Positions 8,384-19,275 of a stretch of DNA of 64,000 bases are shown piece after piece (the first letter of the stretch is position 1; the number at the start of each line of letters is the position of its first letter). The notes beneath the pieces are model-generated. The model searched no databases and had not been told where the DNA came from. It saw only the letters and a program-made list of their open reading frames with translations. This DNA comes from Curvibacter soli. GTDB taxonomy: Bacteria > Pseudomonadota > Gammaproteobacteria > Burkholderiales > Burkholderiaceae_C. The stretch covers positions 93,093-157,092 of the forward strand of contig NZ_JARGEN010000058.1 of NCBI RefSeq assembly GCF_029211125.1, in the 5' to 3' direction. Position numbers and translations under genes: made by a program.

Positions 8384-8432
8384 GGCCTCCAGCGCCCATG
8401 GATAAAGCGGTAGCAGCTATTGAAACAGGAGC
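8384..8432 (+). repeat. dispersed 49-bp repeat, copy A
   Basis: Intergenic copy beginning GGCCTCCAGCGCCC, with GCAGCTAT in the middle and GGAGC at the end. Aligned without gaps to copy B (51418-51466) it matches at most positions. It lies between the M48 protease stop and the broken xth tail. Confidence 0.78.
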
Positions 8433-8448
8433 ATTCGGCGTGGCTCGG

Positions 8449-8556
8449 AGCGTGAAGTCGTAGTCCACCGTCGGGGGTGCGTGGTCGCTGAACTTCTGCG
8501 CCCTGTGAATGTGCTCGGCGCGCGCCAGCGCGGGCGAGGCCAGGCGGGTAGTCGAT
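8449..8556 (-). pseudogene. Detached 3' end of an exodeoxyribonuclease III gene
   Basis: On the minus strand this encodes RLASPALARAEH followed by [19 protein letters not shown], the C-terminal Ser-Asp-His region of exonuclease III. The stop codon is lost (it reads on into Arg) and there is an extra base upstream of the Leu-Ala-Ser-Pro part. Positions 8449-8502 match 9911-9964 of the intact xth at 53 of 54 bases (mismatch at 8473/9935). Further upstream in the gene the two differ clearly. It is therefore a relict or displaced gene end in the same orientation as the intact xth, 1.46 kb away, with one ATPase gene between. Confidence 0.88.
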
Positions 8557-8696
8557 GGGGTAGAAGCGACATTTATCGCTGGTTTGAGCGGACGAATGTG
8601 GTTGTCGCCTGGGTCTTTGCAGCGTGCATTCATAGCGATATTCATGAATTTATGAATAAATTGTAATTTTGAAAAGATTACTATAAACTCCTAGGC
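8557..8696. other. AT-rich leader of the foreign ATPase gene
   Basis: Composition falls sharply here. From about 8630 it is rich in A and T with overlapping inverted repeats around TTCATGAATTTATGAA. A TATAAA at 8682-8687 and a TTGTAA at 8661-8666 could form a promoter, but the 15-bp spacer is short. No strong ribosome-binding site precedes ATG 8697. Confidence 0.4.
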
Positions 8697-9884
8697 ATGG
8701 ATCCTATTCGCAACCCCTTCGCTCCAGGAGCAGGTACCCCGCCTCCTGAGCTTGCCGGCCGCGACGAATTGCGTGCCTCACTTCATATAGCGCTTGAGCG
8801 AGCCCGTATTGGCCGTCCAGCCAAGAGTGCAATGCTTGTGGGATTGCGTGGCGTCGGCAAGACTGTGCTTCTTGATCGCATTCGAGAGGATGCAGAAGCA
8901 GCGGGCATCCACACTGTCCGGATTGAGGCGCCGGAAGGTCGCTCCCTCCCTGCTCTATTGGCTCCGCAGTTGCGTCAGGCACTTTTACGACTCAGTCAAG
9001 TGGCCGCAGCAAAAGACTATGCGGTTCGCGGCTTGCGGGCCCTTGCAGGTTTTGCCAGCAAGCTCAAAGTGACCTACGGGGACATTGAAGTTGGCATCGA
9101 CTATGACGCGGAGCCTGGGCTTGCCGACAACGGCGACCTGGAGCATGACCTTCAGGCGCTCATTGAGCAGGTGGGATTGGCCGCCAAATCAGCCAACACC
9201 GCGCTGGCCATCTTCATCGACGAATTGCAGTACGTTGAGGTAACACAACTTGCCGCCTTGATCACTGCCATGCACAGGACCGAGCAGCGGCAATTGCCGG
9301 TGGTGTTAGTCGGCGCCGGCCTGCCTCAGTTGCGTGGGCGCATGGGGAATGCGAAATCTTATGCCGAGCGTTTGTTCGACTTTCCGCAAATCGGTCCGCT
9401 GCCACCACAAGCCGCCCGGCGAGCCATCGAGAAGCCGCTCGACGACGAGGGCGTGAGCATCGTCCCTGCGGCCTTGGAGCAGATTCTGGTATTGACGCAA
9501 GGCTACGCATACTTCCTGCAGCAGTGGGGCAGTCATACTTGGCGGGCTGCGTCGTCTTCACCCATCACTGAGAATGATGTTGCAACCGCATCCGTCACGG
9601 CCGTTGCAGCGTTAGATGAAAGCTTCTTTCGGGTTCGCTTCGACCGTCTGACACCCAAGGAGAAAAAGTACCTGCGGGCGATGGCTGAACTTGGGGCAGG
9701 TCCCCACCGGTCAGGCGACATTGCTGCCTGCTACAAGGCGAATGTTTCATCGCTGGCCCCAACCCGAAGTTCGCTCATCAGCAAGGGCATGGTTTGGAGC
9801 CCGAACCATGGTGACACGGCATTCACGGTGCCGATGTTCGACGAGTTCATGAAGAGATCTATGCCTGGTGACGACTGGCGGTAG
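8697..9884 (+). CDS. AAA-type ATP-binding protein, horizontally acquired
   Basis: 395-residue P-loop ATPase. Walker A is GLRGVGKT (49-56) and Walker B is LAIFIDE (170-176); a likely sensor region is VVLVGAGLPQLRGR. The last 100 residues look like a winged-helix/lid domain. This resembles the archaeal-ATPase/AAA_16 group often seen as single genes in islands and defence loci; no effector domain is fused. Base composition is clearly lower in GC than the flanking genes, and codon use differs. The gene lies exactly between the displaced xth tail and the intact xth, so it arrived with that rearrangement. Function is unknown; a role in phage defence or element maintenance is speculation. Confidence 0.85.
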   Translation: MDPIRNPFAPGAGTPPPELAGRDELRASLHIALERARIGRPAKSAMLVGLRGVGKTVLLDRIREDAEAAGIHTVRIEAPEGRSLPALLAPQLRQALLRLSQVAAAKDYAVRGLRALAGFASKLKVTYGDIEVGIDYDAEPGLADNGDLEHDLQALIEQVGLAAKSANTALAIFIDELQYVEVTQLAALITAMHRTEQRQLPVVLVGAGLPQLRGRMGNAKSYAERLFDFPQIGPLPPQAARRAIEKPLDDEGVSIVPAALEQILVLTQGYAYFLQQWGSHTWRAASSSPITENDVATASVTAVAALDESFFRVRFDRLTPKEKKYLRAMAELGAGPHRSGDIAACYKANVSSLAPTRSSLISKGMVWSPNHGDTAFTVPMFDEFMKRSMPGDDWR

Positions 9885-9906
9885 GCGCCACCTTGCGGCG
9901 GGCGCG

Positions 9907-10722
9907 TCAGAGCGTGAAGTCGTAGTCCACCGTCAGGGGTGCGTGGTCGCTGAACTTCTGCGCCTTAAACACATCGGCAGTCTTGGCAGTCGCTGCCAAG
10001 CTTGGCGAAGCCAGGTGGTAGTCCAGCCGCCATCCGACGTTGTTCGCATAAGCCTGTCCACGGTTGCTCCACCATGTGTAGGCCGTGTCGGTCGCGGTTG
10101 GTTGTAACTGACGGTAAACGTCTACCAGTCCGCCGCCTTCGTCAGAGATGTGCAACAGTTTTGTCATCCAGGCCCGTTCATCGGGCAGGAAACCGCTGTT
10201 CTTCTGGTTGCTGCGCCAGTTCTTCAAGTCGATCTGCTGGTGGGCGATGTTGATGTCGCCGCAGAGGATGAACTCGCGCTCGGCCTTGCTGCGCATCAGG
10301 TGCGGGTGGAATTCGGCCAGGAAGCGGTACTTGGCGAGCTGGCGTTCCTCGCCCGAGGAGCCGCTCGGAAAGTAGGCGCTGACGATCGAGAGCTTGCGCG
10401 CCGGTGTGTCGAAGCGTAACTCCAGGTAGCGGCCCTCGGCGTCGAATTCGGGCGAGCCGTAGCCGGCAATGACATCGCTGGGCGTGTGGCGCGTGTAGAT
10501 GCCCACGCCCGAATAGCCCTTCTTCTCGGCGAAGTGGAAGTACCCGCGCAGGCCGGCCAGTTGCTCGAAGCGGTCCTGCATGTCCGCCGCCTGGGCCTTG
10601 ATCTCCTGCACACAAATACAATCCGGGCGGGTTTTCGCGACCCAGGCCTCCAAGCCCTTGGACGCGGCGGAGCGGATGCCGTTGAGGTTGAGGCTGGTCA
10701 ATTTGAACAAAGGATTCCCCAT
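9907..10722 (-). CDS. xth: Exodeoxyribonuclease III
   Basis: DNA-repair nuclease (AP endonuclease and 3'-5' exonuclease) of about 271 residues. Signature parts are [12 protein letters not shown] at the N-terminus, CVQEIKAQ with the metal-binding Glu, LCGDINIAH with the Asp-x-Asn pair, and the catalytic [11 protein letters not shown] near the end. The ATG (10720-10722) overlaps the divergent pyrE ATG by two bases. A TTG four codons in (10710), preceded by GGGGAA, may be the real start. The last 54 bp are duplicated at 8449-8502. The 3' end with its stop codon may have been supplied by the inserted segment. Converges with the ATPase gene. Confidence 0.93.
   Translation of the reverse strand: MGNPLFKLTSLNLNGIRSAASKGLEAWVAKTRPDCICVQEIKAQAADMQDRFEQLAGLRGYFHFAEKKGYSGVGIYTRHTPSDVIAGYGSPEFDAEGRYLELRFDTPARKLSIVSAYFPSGSSGEERQLAKYRFLAEFHPHLMRSKAEREFILCGDINIAHQQIDLKNWRSNQKNSGFLPDERAWMTKLLHISDEGGGLVDVYRQLQPTATDTAYTWWSNRGQAYANNVGWRLDYHLASPSLAATAKTADVFKAQKFSDHAPLTVDYDFTL
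9911..9964. repeat. 54-bp direct repeat at the intact xth end
   Basis: Matches 8449-8502 at 53 of 54 bases in the same orientation. Similarity stops abruptly on the left just inside the xth stop codon and fades on the right. The pair brackets the ATPase gene as attachment-site duplications do, but no integrase gene lies between them. Confidence 0.9.
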
Positions 10723-11425
10723 GCAGACAGGTGAGGCGCAAACGGGCGCGGATGACGCGCTGGCGCAGGATTTCGTGCAGTTCGCCGTCGATGCGGGCGT
10801 GCTGCGTTTCGGCGAATTCAAGACCAAGGCGGGTCGCCTGAGCCCGTATTTCTTCAACGCCGGGCTGTTCGACGATGGCGCCAAGCTGGGCCGGCTGGCG
10901 CAATTCTATGCACGCCGCATCGTCGGCAGCGGCATTGAATTCGACATGGTCTTCGGCCCCGCCTACAAGGGCATCCCGCTGGGCGCGGCGGTCGCCATCG
11001 AACTGGCGCGGCTGGGCCGCAACGTGCCTTTCGCCTACAACCGCAAGGAGGCCAAGGACCACGGCGAGGGCGGCAGCCTGGTGGGCGCGCCGCTCCAGGG
11101 CCGGGTGCTGATCGTGGACGACGTGATGTCCGCCGGAACCGCCGTGCGCGAGTCGATCGCCATCATCCGCGCCGCCGGCGCCACGCCGCACGCGGTGGCC
11201 ATCGCGCTGGACCGGCAGGAGAAGGCCACCGAGGATGGGCGCGACGTGGACCACAGCGCCGTGCAGTACGTGCGCAGCCAGCTCGGCATGCAGGTTTGCG
11301 CCATCGCCAAGCTGGCAGACTTATTGCAGTATCTGGCGCATGGTGCGGCGGCTGGCGATCTGGGCGCCCACCACGAGCGGGTGCTGGCCTACCGCCAGCG
11401 CTACGGTGTGGAGGATGCGGGATAA
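10721..11425 (+). CDS. pyrE: Orotate phosphoribosyltransferase
   Basis: Joins orotate and PRPP to form OMP in pyrimidine synthesis; cytoplasmic, normally a dimer. 234 residues. The PRPP-binding motif [14 protein letters not shown] lies near residues 127-140. The substrate parts [13 protein letters not shown] and [11 protein letters not shown] are intact, and [15 protein letters not shown] forms the flexible loop. Start ATG 10721 is supported by AAAGGA six bases upstream. Its start overlaps that of divergent xth, so the two genes share a very compact promoter region that must lie within each other's coding sequence. Confidence 0.96.
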   Translation: MQTGEAQTGADDALAQDFVQFAVDAGVLRFGEFKTKAGRLSPYFFNAGLFDDGAKLGRLAQFYARRIVGSGIEFDMVFGPAYKGIPLGAAVAIELARLGRNVPFAYNRKEAKDHGEGGSLVGAPLQGRVLIVDDVMSAGTAVRESIAIIRAAGATPHAVAIALDRQEKATEDGRDVDHSAVQYVRSQLGMQVCAIAKLADLLQYLAHGAAAGDLGAHHERVLAYRQRYGVEDAG

Positions 11426-11434
11426 GGAGATGCC

Positions 11435-12085
11435 GTGGTCTGCAAGGGCGGGATACTGCGCGCTGCCGGTGCGCTGTTGCTGGGTTGCGCGCTGCAGCAA
11501 CTGCAATTGCCGGCCCGGGCCCAGGGCATCTACACCTGCGTGGACAGCCACGGCCGCACGCTCACGGCGGACCGCCCGATTCCCGAATGCGCGGACCGGG
11601 AGCAGAAAGAACTCAGCCCCACGGGTGCGCTGCGGCGCAGCATAGGCCCGTCGCTCAGCGAGCGTGAACAGGCCGAGCGCGAGGCGCGCGAGCGCGCCCA
11701 GGCCGAGGAGCGGCGGCGCCAGGGCGACGAGAAGCGGCGCGAACGCGCGCTCGTGAACCGCTACCCCAACCAGGCAGCGCACGATGCCGAGCGGTCCGCA
11801 GCGCTCAAGCAGATCGACGAAGTCATCGCCGCGGCGAACCAGCGCATCGTCGAGCTGCAAAGCCAGCGCAAGGCGTTGGACACCGAAATGGAGTTCTACG
11901 CGAAAGACCCCGCCAAGGCCCCGGAGAGCCTGAAGCGCAAGTACACCGACAACGACAGCGACGTGCAGGCGCAGCGGCGCTTCATCGAAGACCAGCAGCA
12001 GGAAAGGCAGCGCGTGAACGCGCGCTTCGATGCCGAGCTGGCGAAGCTGCGCCAGCTATGGGCGCAGCAGACCGCCGTGCGCTGA
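11435..12085 (+). CDS. DUF4124-containing exported coiled-coil protein
   Basis: 216-residue protein of unknown function. A signal peptide (hydrophobic AAGALLLGCALQQL, cleavage near PARA-Q) is followed by the DUF4124 motif GIYTCVDSHGRTLTADRPIPEC (about 31-52). Then come a long charged helix rich in Glu, Arg and Gln (about 75-110) and a second predicted coiled coil to the C-terminus. Start is GTG 11435, placed five bases after AAGGAG. It follows pyrE by 9 bp and is likely co-transcribed. Proteins of this type are common in betaproteobacteria and are thought to act in the periplasm; no activity is established. Confidence 0.75.
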   Translation: MVCKGGILRAAGALLLGCALQQLQLPARAQGIYTCVDSHGRTLTADRPIPECADREQKELSPTGALRRSIGPSLSEREQAEREARERAQAEERRRQGDEKRRERALVNRYPNQAAHDAERSAALKQIDEVIAAANQRIVELQSQRKALDTEMEFYAKDPAKAPESLKRKYTDNDSDVQAQRRFIEDQQQERQRVNARFDAELAKLRQLWAQQTAVR

Positions 12086-12100
12086 CGGCCCGCGTTCCCC

Positions 12101-13546
<1,446 letters not shown>

Positions 13547-13565
13547 ATGCGTTGTGTCGAAGAAA

Positions 13566-14384
13566 TCAGGGTTGCCAAAGCGTCTTGGCGCTCGAATTCA
13601 GCGCCACGATTTTGTCCCAGTCAATGGAAGCGTCGGGGCGGCAGAAAGCTTGGGTGAAGTCGGCCGTGAAGCGGGTATGCAAGCGGGCGAAGGCTTGCTC
13701 GAACTCATCGTTGCGCTGGCGTGCCTCGTGGCCCAACGGTTCGATGATTTGCCGGTACAGCAGCGGCTCGCCAGAAATCAAATGCCAGAAATCTTGCCCG
13801 CAGAGTTTGAGGTAATTGCCGGTTTTGGCGGGGTGCGCATCCGCGCCGTAGCAGCAACCATTGACGGCCATGACATGCTCGCGTGGCCCGGCGATGCGGC
13901 GGGCTCTGTCGAAGTTCTGCACCATTTTCGCGATCTGCGACGAGTTGCCCCAGTTCGGGCCGCTTTTGATGGACACGATGTAGCGCGTTCCGTCGCGGGA
14001 GAACTCCAGGTCAATCCCCTCCGTCGTGGACTTCCTGCCGCCATATGCCTGCGCGCAGATGTGGATGGCTAGGAGCCTGTCGGACTTGGAAGTCGCCGGC
14101 TGCAAATCGGCCGCAGCAGTCCATTTTTCACCCGCTTCTTGACCCATAGCTGGGCTATGGGCCTGCGAAGCGGGCAAAAACTGTCCTCGCTGGGGCCGAT
14201 TCTCGCTATCGGCGCTCCAAGCCCGACAGGCTCCTAGCCCTTCGAGAAAGGCGCCAAACAGCGTTTCTTCCTGCGCCGAAAGATGCGCGAGCCGCAGTCC
14301 CTCAAGACTCGCCAGGCGCTTGCTGTGAAAGTCCGCAGCGATCCGATTCTGGACGTACTGTCTTGCGGCTTCGCTGAGTGACAT
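13566..14384 (-). CDS. PmeII-type type II restriction endonuclease with 55-residue in-frame insertion
   Basis: Predicted site-specific DNA endonuclease, 272 residues. Family-like blocks are [15 protein letters not shown] (about 36-50), [43 protein letters not shown] and [14 protein letters not shown]125 and K140 are candidates for the PD-(D/E)xK metal site. Residues 51-105 come from a 163-bp MITE-like element plus its duplicated TA, a net gain of exactly 55 codons; without it the protein would be 217 residues and read FLEGL-AIHI directly. Start ATG 14384 has AGGA six bases upstream and lies 83 bp inside the methyltransferase gene. Whether the enzyme is still active is unknown. The recognition site cannot be read from sequence. 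Confidence 0.82.
   Translation of the reverse strand: MSLSEAARQYVQNRIAADFHSKRLASLEGLRLAHLSAQEETLFGAFLEGLGACRAWSADSENRPQRGQFLPASQAHSPAMGQEAGEKWTAAADLQPATSKSDRLLAIHICAQAYGGRKSTTEGIDLEFSRDGTRYIVSIKSGPNWGNSSQIAKMVQNFDRARRIAGPREHVMAVNGCCYGADAHPAKTGNYLKLCGQDFWHLISGEPLLYRQIIEPLGHEARQRNDEFEQAFARLHTRFTADFTQAFCRPDASIDWDKIVALNSSAKTLWQP
14072..14234. mobile_element. MITE-like palindromic element, 163 bp, TA target duplication
   Basis: Begins GGAGCCTGTCGG and ends CCGACAGGCTCC; with flanking bases the perfect inverted repeat is 17 bp (14067-14083 with 14223-14239) and continues with one mismatch. It is flanked by TA on both sides (14070-14071, 14235-14236). The centre folds further: CCCGCTTC with GAAGCGGG and CCCATAGC with GCTATGGG. 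No transposase is encoded. TA duplication and terminal repeats fit a non-autonomous relative of IS630/Tc1-mariner elements. It lies in the endonuclease gene without causing a stop or frameshift. Confidence 0.88.
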
Positions 14385-15249
14385 AAGGTGTCCTGGGTTC
14401 CATGGTGCGGCCTTGCACGGGCGCCAGAATTTCGCGGCACATGTCCACATATTCCTGCGCCACGTCAATGCCGATGGCGTGGCGCTTGAGCTCGACAGCG
14501 GCTTGCAGCGTGGTGCCCGAGCCGGCGAACGGATCCAGCACCACATCGCCCTCGTCGGTGAAGAGTTTGATGAACCATTGTGGCAGTGCCAGCGGAAAGG
14601 CCGCGCTATGTTGCTTGTTGCCGCACTCGGTGGCCAGGTGCAGCACGTTGGTGGGGTAGGCCATTTCGCGCCCCTGCCAGTTGGCGATGTTCTTGGCAAA
14701 GGCGTTGCCCACCTGTGAGTCGTAGCGCACCACGTCGTTCTTGCCCAGCGACTTGAGGCGGGTTTGCGCCCAGTCGCCCGTTGGCACCATCACGGCCTGC
14801 TGGTTCATCTTGAACTGGCGCTGCCGGGTGAAATGCAGGCAGCGCTCCCAGGCGTCGCGGAAGCGGTTCGGCCATTTGCCGGGAAAACAATTCTTCTTGT
14901 GCCAGATGTATTCCTCGGTCCAGAGCCAGCCTTGCTTGCGCAGCGCGAGGATGAGTTCGAGCACGTAGGTGTGGCGCTCGCCATTGACGGCCTTTTCCTT
15001 GATGTTGAGCACGAAGGAGCCGGTGGGCTTCAATACGCGCAGAAACTGTTCGGAACGCGGCAGAAACCACGCGACGTAGTCGTCGGGCCGGATGCCGCCA
15101 TAGGTGGATGCGCGCTGGTCGGCATAAGGCGGGGAGGTGACGATCAAGTCCACGCATTGGTCGGGGTAGCCCTGCAGCAGGGTGGCGCAGTCGCCGAGCA
15201 TGGCAGCGCTGCCGATGGTGGGTGGGGCCTTGAATTCGGGCGCGCTCAT
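14302..15249 (-). CDS. Type II DNA methyltransferase (beta-class, N4-cytosine or N6-adenine)
   Basis: 315-residue S-adenosylmethionine-dependent DNA methyltransferase, protecting the host from the adjacent endonuclease. The catalytic motif IV TSPPY is at 38-42 and the SAM-binding motif [10 protein letters not shown] at 239-247. Motif IV before motif I marks the beta class; TSPPY is common in N4-cytosine enzymes but does not decide the target base. The start ATG overlaps the gatA stop (ATGA), so it is translationally coupled to gatA. The 3' end overlaps the endonuclease start by 83 bp. Composition is somewhat less GC-rich than gatA/gatB. Confidence 0.9.
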   Translation of the reverse strand: MSAPEFKAPPTIGSAAMLGDCATLLQGYPDQCVDLIVTSPPYADQRASTYGGIRPDDYVAWFLPRSEQFLRVLKPTGSFVLNIKEKAVNGERHTYVLELILALRKQGWLWTEEYIWHKKNCFPGKWPNRFRDAWERCLHFTRQRQFKMNQQAVMVPTGDWAQTRLKSLGKNDVVRYDSQVGNAFAKNIANWQGREMAYPTNVLHLATECGNKQHSAAFPLALPQWFIKLFTDEGDVVLDPFAGSGTTLQAAVELKRHAIGIDVAQEYVDMCREILAPVQGRTMEPRTPYVTQRSRKTVRPESDRCGLSQQAPGES

Positions 15250-16724
15250 TGCGGGGCCTGGTCCAGCGCGGGCTGCCGGAGGTGGAAGTCGGTGCCCTGC
15301 TGGAGCTGGTGCGCAGCGTTGAGCAGGCGGCCTTCGGCGAAGTAGTTGCCGATCAACTGCAGGCCCACGGGCATGCCGCCCTCGCCGAAGCCCGCCGGCA
15401 CGCTCATGCCCGGCAGGCCGGCCAGCGAGGCGGGCAGGGTGAAGATGTCCGCCAGGTAGCTGGCCACCGGGTCGTCGGCCTTGTCGCCGAGCTTCCAGGC
15501 CACGGTCGGGGCCACGGGGCCGGCGATGAGGTCGCAGTCCTGGAACGCCCGCTGGAAGTCGTCGGCGATCATGCGGCGGATCTTCTGCGCCTGCAGGTAG
15601 TAGGCCTCGTAGTAGCCGTGGCTCAGCACGTAGGTGCCGATCATGATGCGGCGCTTGACTTCGTCGCCGAAGCCCTCGGCGCGGGTTTTCTTGTACATGT
15701 CGAGCAGGTCGGCGTACTGCTGCGCGCGGTGGCCGAACTTCACGCCGTCGAAGCGGCTCAGGTTGGAGCTGGCCTCTGCCGGCGCGATGATGTAGTACAC
15801 GGGGATGGAAAGCTCCGTGCGCGGCAGGCTGATGGGCACGAGCCGGGCGCCGAGCTTCTCGTATTCCTTGAGCGCATCGTCGATGGCCGCGCGCACGTCG
15901 GCGGCCAGCCCGTCGCCGAAGAATTCCGCCGGCACGCCGATGCGCAGGCCCGCGAGGCTGCCGTCCAGCGCCTGGGTGAAGTCCTCCGCCGGCAGGTCCA
16001 GCGAGGTGGAGTCGCGGTCGGGGTCGGGGCCGCACATGGCCGACAGCAGCAGGGCGCAGTCCTCCGCCGAGCGCGCCATCGGCCCGGCCTGGTCGAGGCT
16101 GGAGGCGAAGGCGATCATGCCGTAGCGCGAGGCGCGCCCGTAGGTCGGCTTGATGCCGGTGATGCCGCAGAACGACGCGGGCTGGCGGATCGAGCCGCCC
16201 GTGTCGGTGCCCGTGGCCGCAGGCACCAGCCGCGCCGCCACCGCTGCCGCGCTGCCGCCCGAGGAGCCGCCGGGCACGCGCTGCGTGTCCCAGGGGTTCC
16301 TGACCGGCGCGAAGGCGGAATTCTCGTTGGCCGAGCCCATGGCGAACTCGTCGCAGTTGAGCTTGCCCAGCGCCACGGCGCCGGCTTCGGCCAGGCGCGC
16401 GACCACGGTGGCGTCGAAGGGCGAGCGGTAGCCCGCGAGCATCTTCGATCCCGCAGTGGTGGGGAAGTCGCGCGTGACGAAGATGTCCTTGTGCGCCAGC
16501 GGTACGCCTTCGAGCGCGCCCGCCTGGTCCGCGGCGATGCGCGCATCCGCAGCGCGCGCCCGGGCCAGCGCCACGTCTTCGTCGATGGCCAGGAATGCGC
16601 CCAGCGCCGCATGCTGCTTGCTGCGGGCCAGGAAGTGCTGCGCGGCTTCGACCGCCGATACCTTCCGGGCGCGCAGTTGGGCCGCCAGGCAGGCTACGCC
16701 CAGTTCGTGCAGATCCTGAGCCAT
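15246..16724 (-). CDS. gatA: Asp-tRNA(Asn)/Glu-tRNA(Gln) amidotransferase subunit A
   Basis: Amidase-signature glutaminase subunit of GatCAB, releasing ammonia from glutamine. 492 residues. The catalytic Lys lies in [11 protein letters not shown], the first Ser in the glycine-serine loop [15 protein letters not shown], and the nucleophilic Ser in [13 protein letters not shown]. Starts three bases after the gatC stop. Its stop overlaps the start of the DNA methyltransferase rather than leading into gatB. Confidence 0.97.
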   Translation of the reverse strand: MAQDLHELGVACLAAQLRARKVSAVEAAQHFLARSKQHAALGAFLAIDEDVALARARAADARIAADQAGALEGVPLAHKDIFVTRDFPTTAGSKMLAGYRSPFDATVVARLAEAGAVALGKLNCDEFAMGSANENSAFAPVRNPWDTQRVPGGSSGGSAAAVAARLVPAATGTDTGGSIRQPASFCGITGIKPTYGRASRYGMIAFASSLDQAGPMARSAEDCALLLSAMCGPDPDRDSTSLDLPAEDFTQALDGSLAGLRIGVPAEFFGDGLAADVRAAIDDALKEYEKLGARLVPISLPRTELSIPVYYIIAPAEASSNLSRFDGVKFGHRAQQYADLLDMYKKTRAEGFGDEVKRRIMIGTYVLSHGYYEAYYLQAQKIRRMIADDFQRAFQDCDLIAGPVAPTVAWKLGDKADDPVASYLADIFTLPASLAGLPGMSVPAGFGEGGMPVGLQLIGNYFAEGRLLNAAHQLQQGTDFHLRQPALDQAPQ

Positions 16725-16727
16725 GGC

Positions 16728-17027
16728 TTACTCGATCACTTTCGGCACCAGGAACAGGCCGGCCTCGACCGCCGGGGCGCTGCGCTGGTTGGCCTCGCGC
16801 GCATCGGGTTCGCTGGCCACGTCCGCGCGCAGGCGCAGGGTGATGTCCTGGGCCGTCGCCACGGGGTGGGAAAGCGGCTCCACGCCGGAAGTATCCACAG
16901 CGCGCATCTGACCGACGATGTCGAAGAAGCCGTTGATTTGCGTGAGCATGCGCTCACCTTCCGTGGGAGTGAGTTCCAGTCGCGCCAGATGGGCGATGCG
17001 GCTGATGTCCTGGGGGGAAAGAGACAT
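16728..17027 (-). CDS. gatC: Asp-tRNA(Asn)/Glu-tRNA(Gln) amidotransferase subunit C
   Basis: Small 99-residue subunit that wraps around GatA and stabilises the GatCAB complex. [19 protein letters not shown] is a typical start, followed by the middle part [20 protein letters not shown] and the C-terminal [16 protein letters not shown] 17027 has GGGGGAAAGAG upstream only in the reverse sense, so no clear Shine-Dalgarno is seen. First gene of the gatC-gatA-M-R-gatB unit, divergent from mreB. Confidence 0.96.
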   Translation of the reverse strand: MSLSPQDISRIAHLARLELTPTEGERMLTQINGFFDIVGQMRAVDTSGVEPLSHPVATAQDITLRLRADVASEPDAREANQRSAPAVEAGLFLVPKVIE

Positions 17028-17232
17028 AGGGGGAGTGGCTGTCGAGAGCGGGTGTAAAGAGCCCTGCGGCGGGCTTGGGCGGACCCGGTTGTTCACAGGG
17101 GATGGAGTATTATCCCGGCTTTGCCGCAATACCCTCGGAACTGCTGGTAATTGTGCGAAAAAAGCCAGTACACCCCCCCTAAACCCGGCGACAGCAGGCC
17201 GAAGCGCATGCCGTGCCTGAGAGGATTCTTGA

Positions 17233-18276
<1,044 letters not shown>

Positions 18277-18295
18277 GTTTTTCCTTTGGTTTGGC

Positions 18296-18327
18296 AAGCC
18301 GGCTCGCTATGATGCAGCCGGCTTTTT
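18296..18327 (+). terminator. Intrinsic terminator between mreB and mreC
   Basis: AAGCCGGCT (18296-18304) pairs with AGCCGGCTT (18316-18324) across an 11-base loop and runs into a short T-tract. It sits 20 bp after the mreB stop and 28 bp before mreC, giving partial termination or attenuation within the operon. Confidence 0.8.
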
Positions 18328-18354
18328 CGCAATTGTCGAGGCCCGCATCCGACC

Positions 18355-19275
18355 ATGCCCCTGGGAACCCTGGACCGCAGCGCTCCGCCGTTCTTCCGGC
18401 AAGGGCCCTCGGCGCTCTCGAAGCTCATGTTCTTCAGTGCGCTGGCGGTTTTCCTGATGGTGGCCGACGTGCGTTTCCGCCTGACCGAGCCGCTGCGCGC
18501 GGCCATCGCCACCGTCCTGTACCCCATGCAGTGGCTGGCGTTGCAGCCCGTGCAGCTCGCCCGCACGGGTGCTGGCTATTTCGAGTCGCTGGCGACGGCG
18601 CAGCGCCTGGAGAAGGAGGCCCGCGGCAGGCTTGCGCAGCAGTCGCAGCGCGCCAACCAGGTGGAAGAACTGCTCCAGGAAAACCAGCGCCTGCGGCGGC
18701 TGTTGGGCCTGCGCGAGCGCGTGGGCGCGCAGGCGATGGCCGCCGAAGTGCTCTACGACGCCGCCGATCCCTACACGCGCCGCATCATCGTCGACAAGGG
18801 ACTGGTGCAGGGCGTGGCGCTCGGCGCGCCGGTGGTCGATGAGTCCGGCGTGCTCGGGCAGGTCACACGCGTGCATCCGCTTGTCAGCGAAGTCACGCTG
18901 CTGATCGACCGCGACCAGGCGATTCCCGTGCTGAACGTCCGCACGGGCGCGCGCAGCGTGGCCTATGGCGACCCGGTGGCCGCGCACGACGGCGGCATGG
19001 AGCTGCGCTTCATGCCCGGCAACGCCGACGTGCAGGAAGGTGACCTGCTGACGACCAGCGGCGTGGATGGCGTGTATCCGCCCGGCCTGCCCGTGGCGCG
19101 CGTGGCGCGCATGGAGCGCCGCGCCGATTCGGCGTTCGCGCGCATCTACTGTGTGCCGCTGGCGCTCACGCAGGGGGCGCGCCACGTCATGCTGCTGCGG
19201 CTCGTTGCCGCCGACGTGCCGCCGCGGCCCGAGGCCGATCCGCCGCCGGCGGCGAGAAAGGGTGGGCGCAAGTGA
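18355..19275 (+). CDS. mreC: Rod shape-determining protein MreC
   Basis: Inner-membrane protein with a large periplasmic domain that organises MreB, MreD and PBP2. 306 residues. One membrane helix near residues 22-40 (KLMFFSALAVFLMVADV), a coiled coil around 75-115 (RLEKEARGRLAQQSQRANQVEEL and onward), and the MreC beta-barrel part with RIIVDKGLVQGVALGAPVVDESGVLGQV. The C-terminal tail is Pro/Arg-rich. Its TGA overlaps the mreD GTG. Confidence 0.96.
   Translation: MPLGTLDRSAPPFFRQGPSALSKLMFFSALAVFLMVADVRFRLTEPLRAAIATVLYPMQWLALQPVQLARTGAGYFESLATAQRLEKEARGRLAQQSQRANQVEELLQENQRLRRLLGLRERVGAQAMAAEVLYDAADPYTRRIIVDKGLVQGVALGAPVVDESGVLGQVTRVHPLVSEVTLLIDRDQAIPVLNVRTGARSVAYGDPVAAHDGGMELRFMPGNADVQEGDLLTTSGVDGVYPPGLPVARVARMERRADSAFARIYCVPLALTQGARHVMLLRLVAADVPPRPEADPPPAARKGGRK

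Noticed and set aside
8449..9964. Complete integrative element with its own integrase
   Set aside because: The only gene between the repeats is an AAA ATPase; no integrase or excisionase frame is present.
12050..12064. CAGCTATGG words in the DUF4124 and SEC-C genes as repeat fragments
   Set aside because: Both are explained by coding of Arg-Gln-Leu-Trp and lack the rest of the repeat.
17089..17113. TTGTTC and TATTAT upstream of mreB as a sigma-70 promoter
   Set aside because: The spacer is only 13 bp, too short for a normal promoter.
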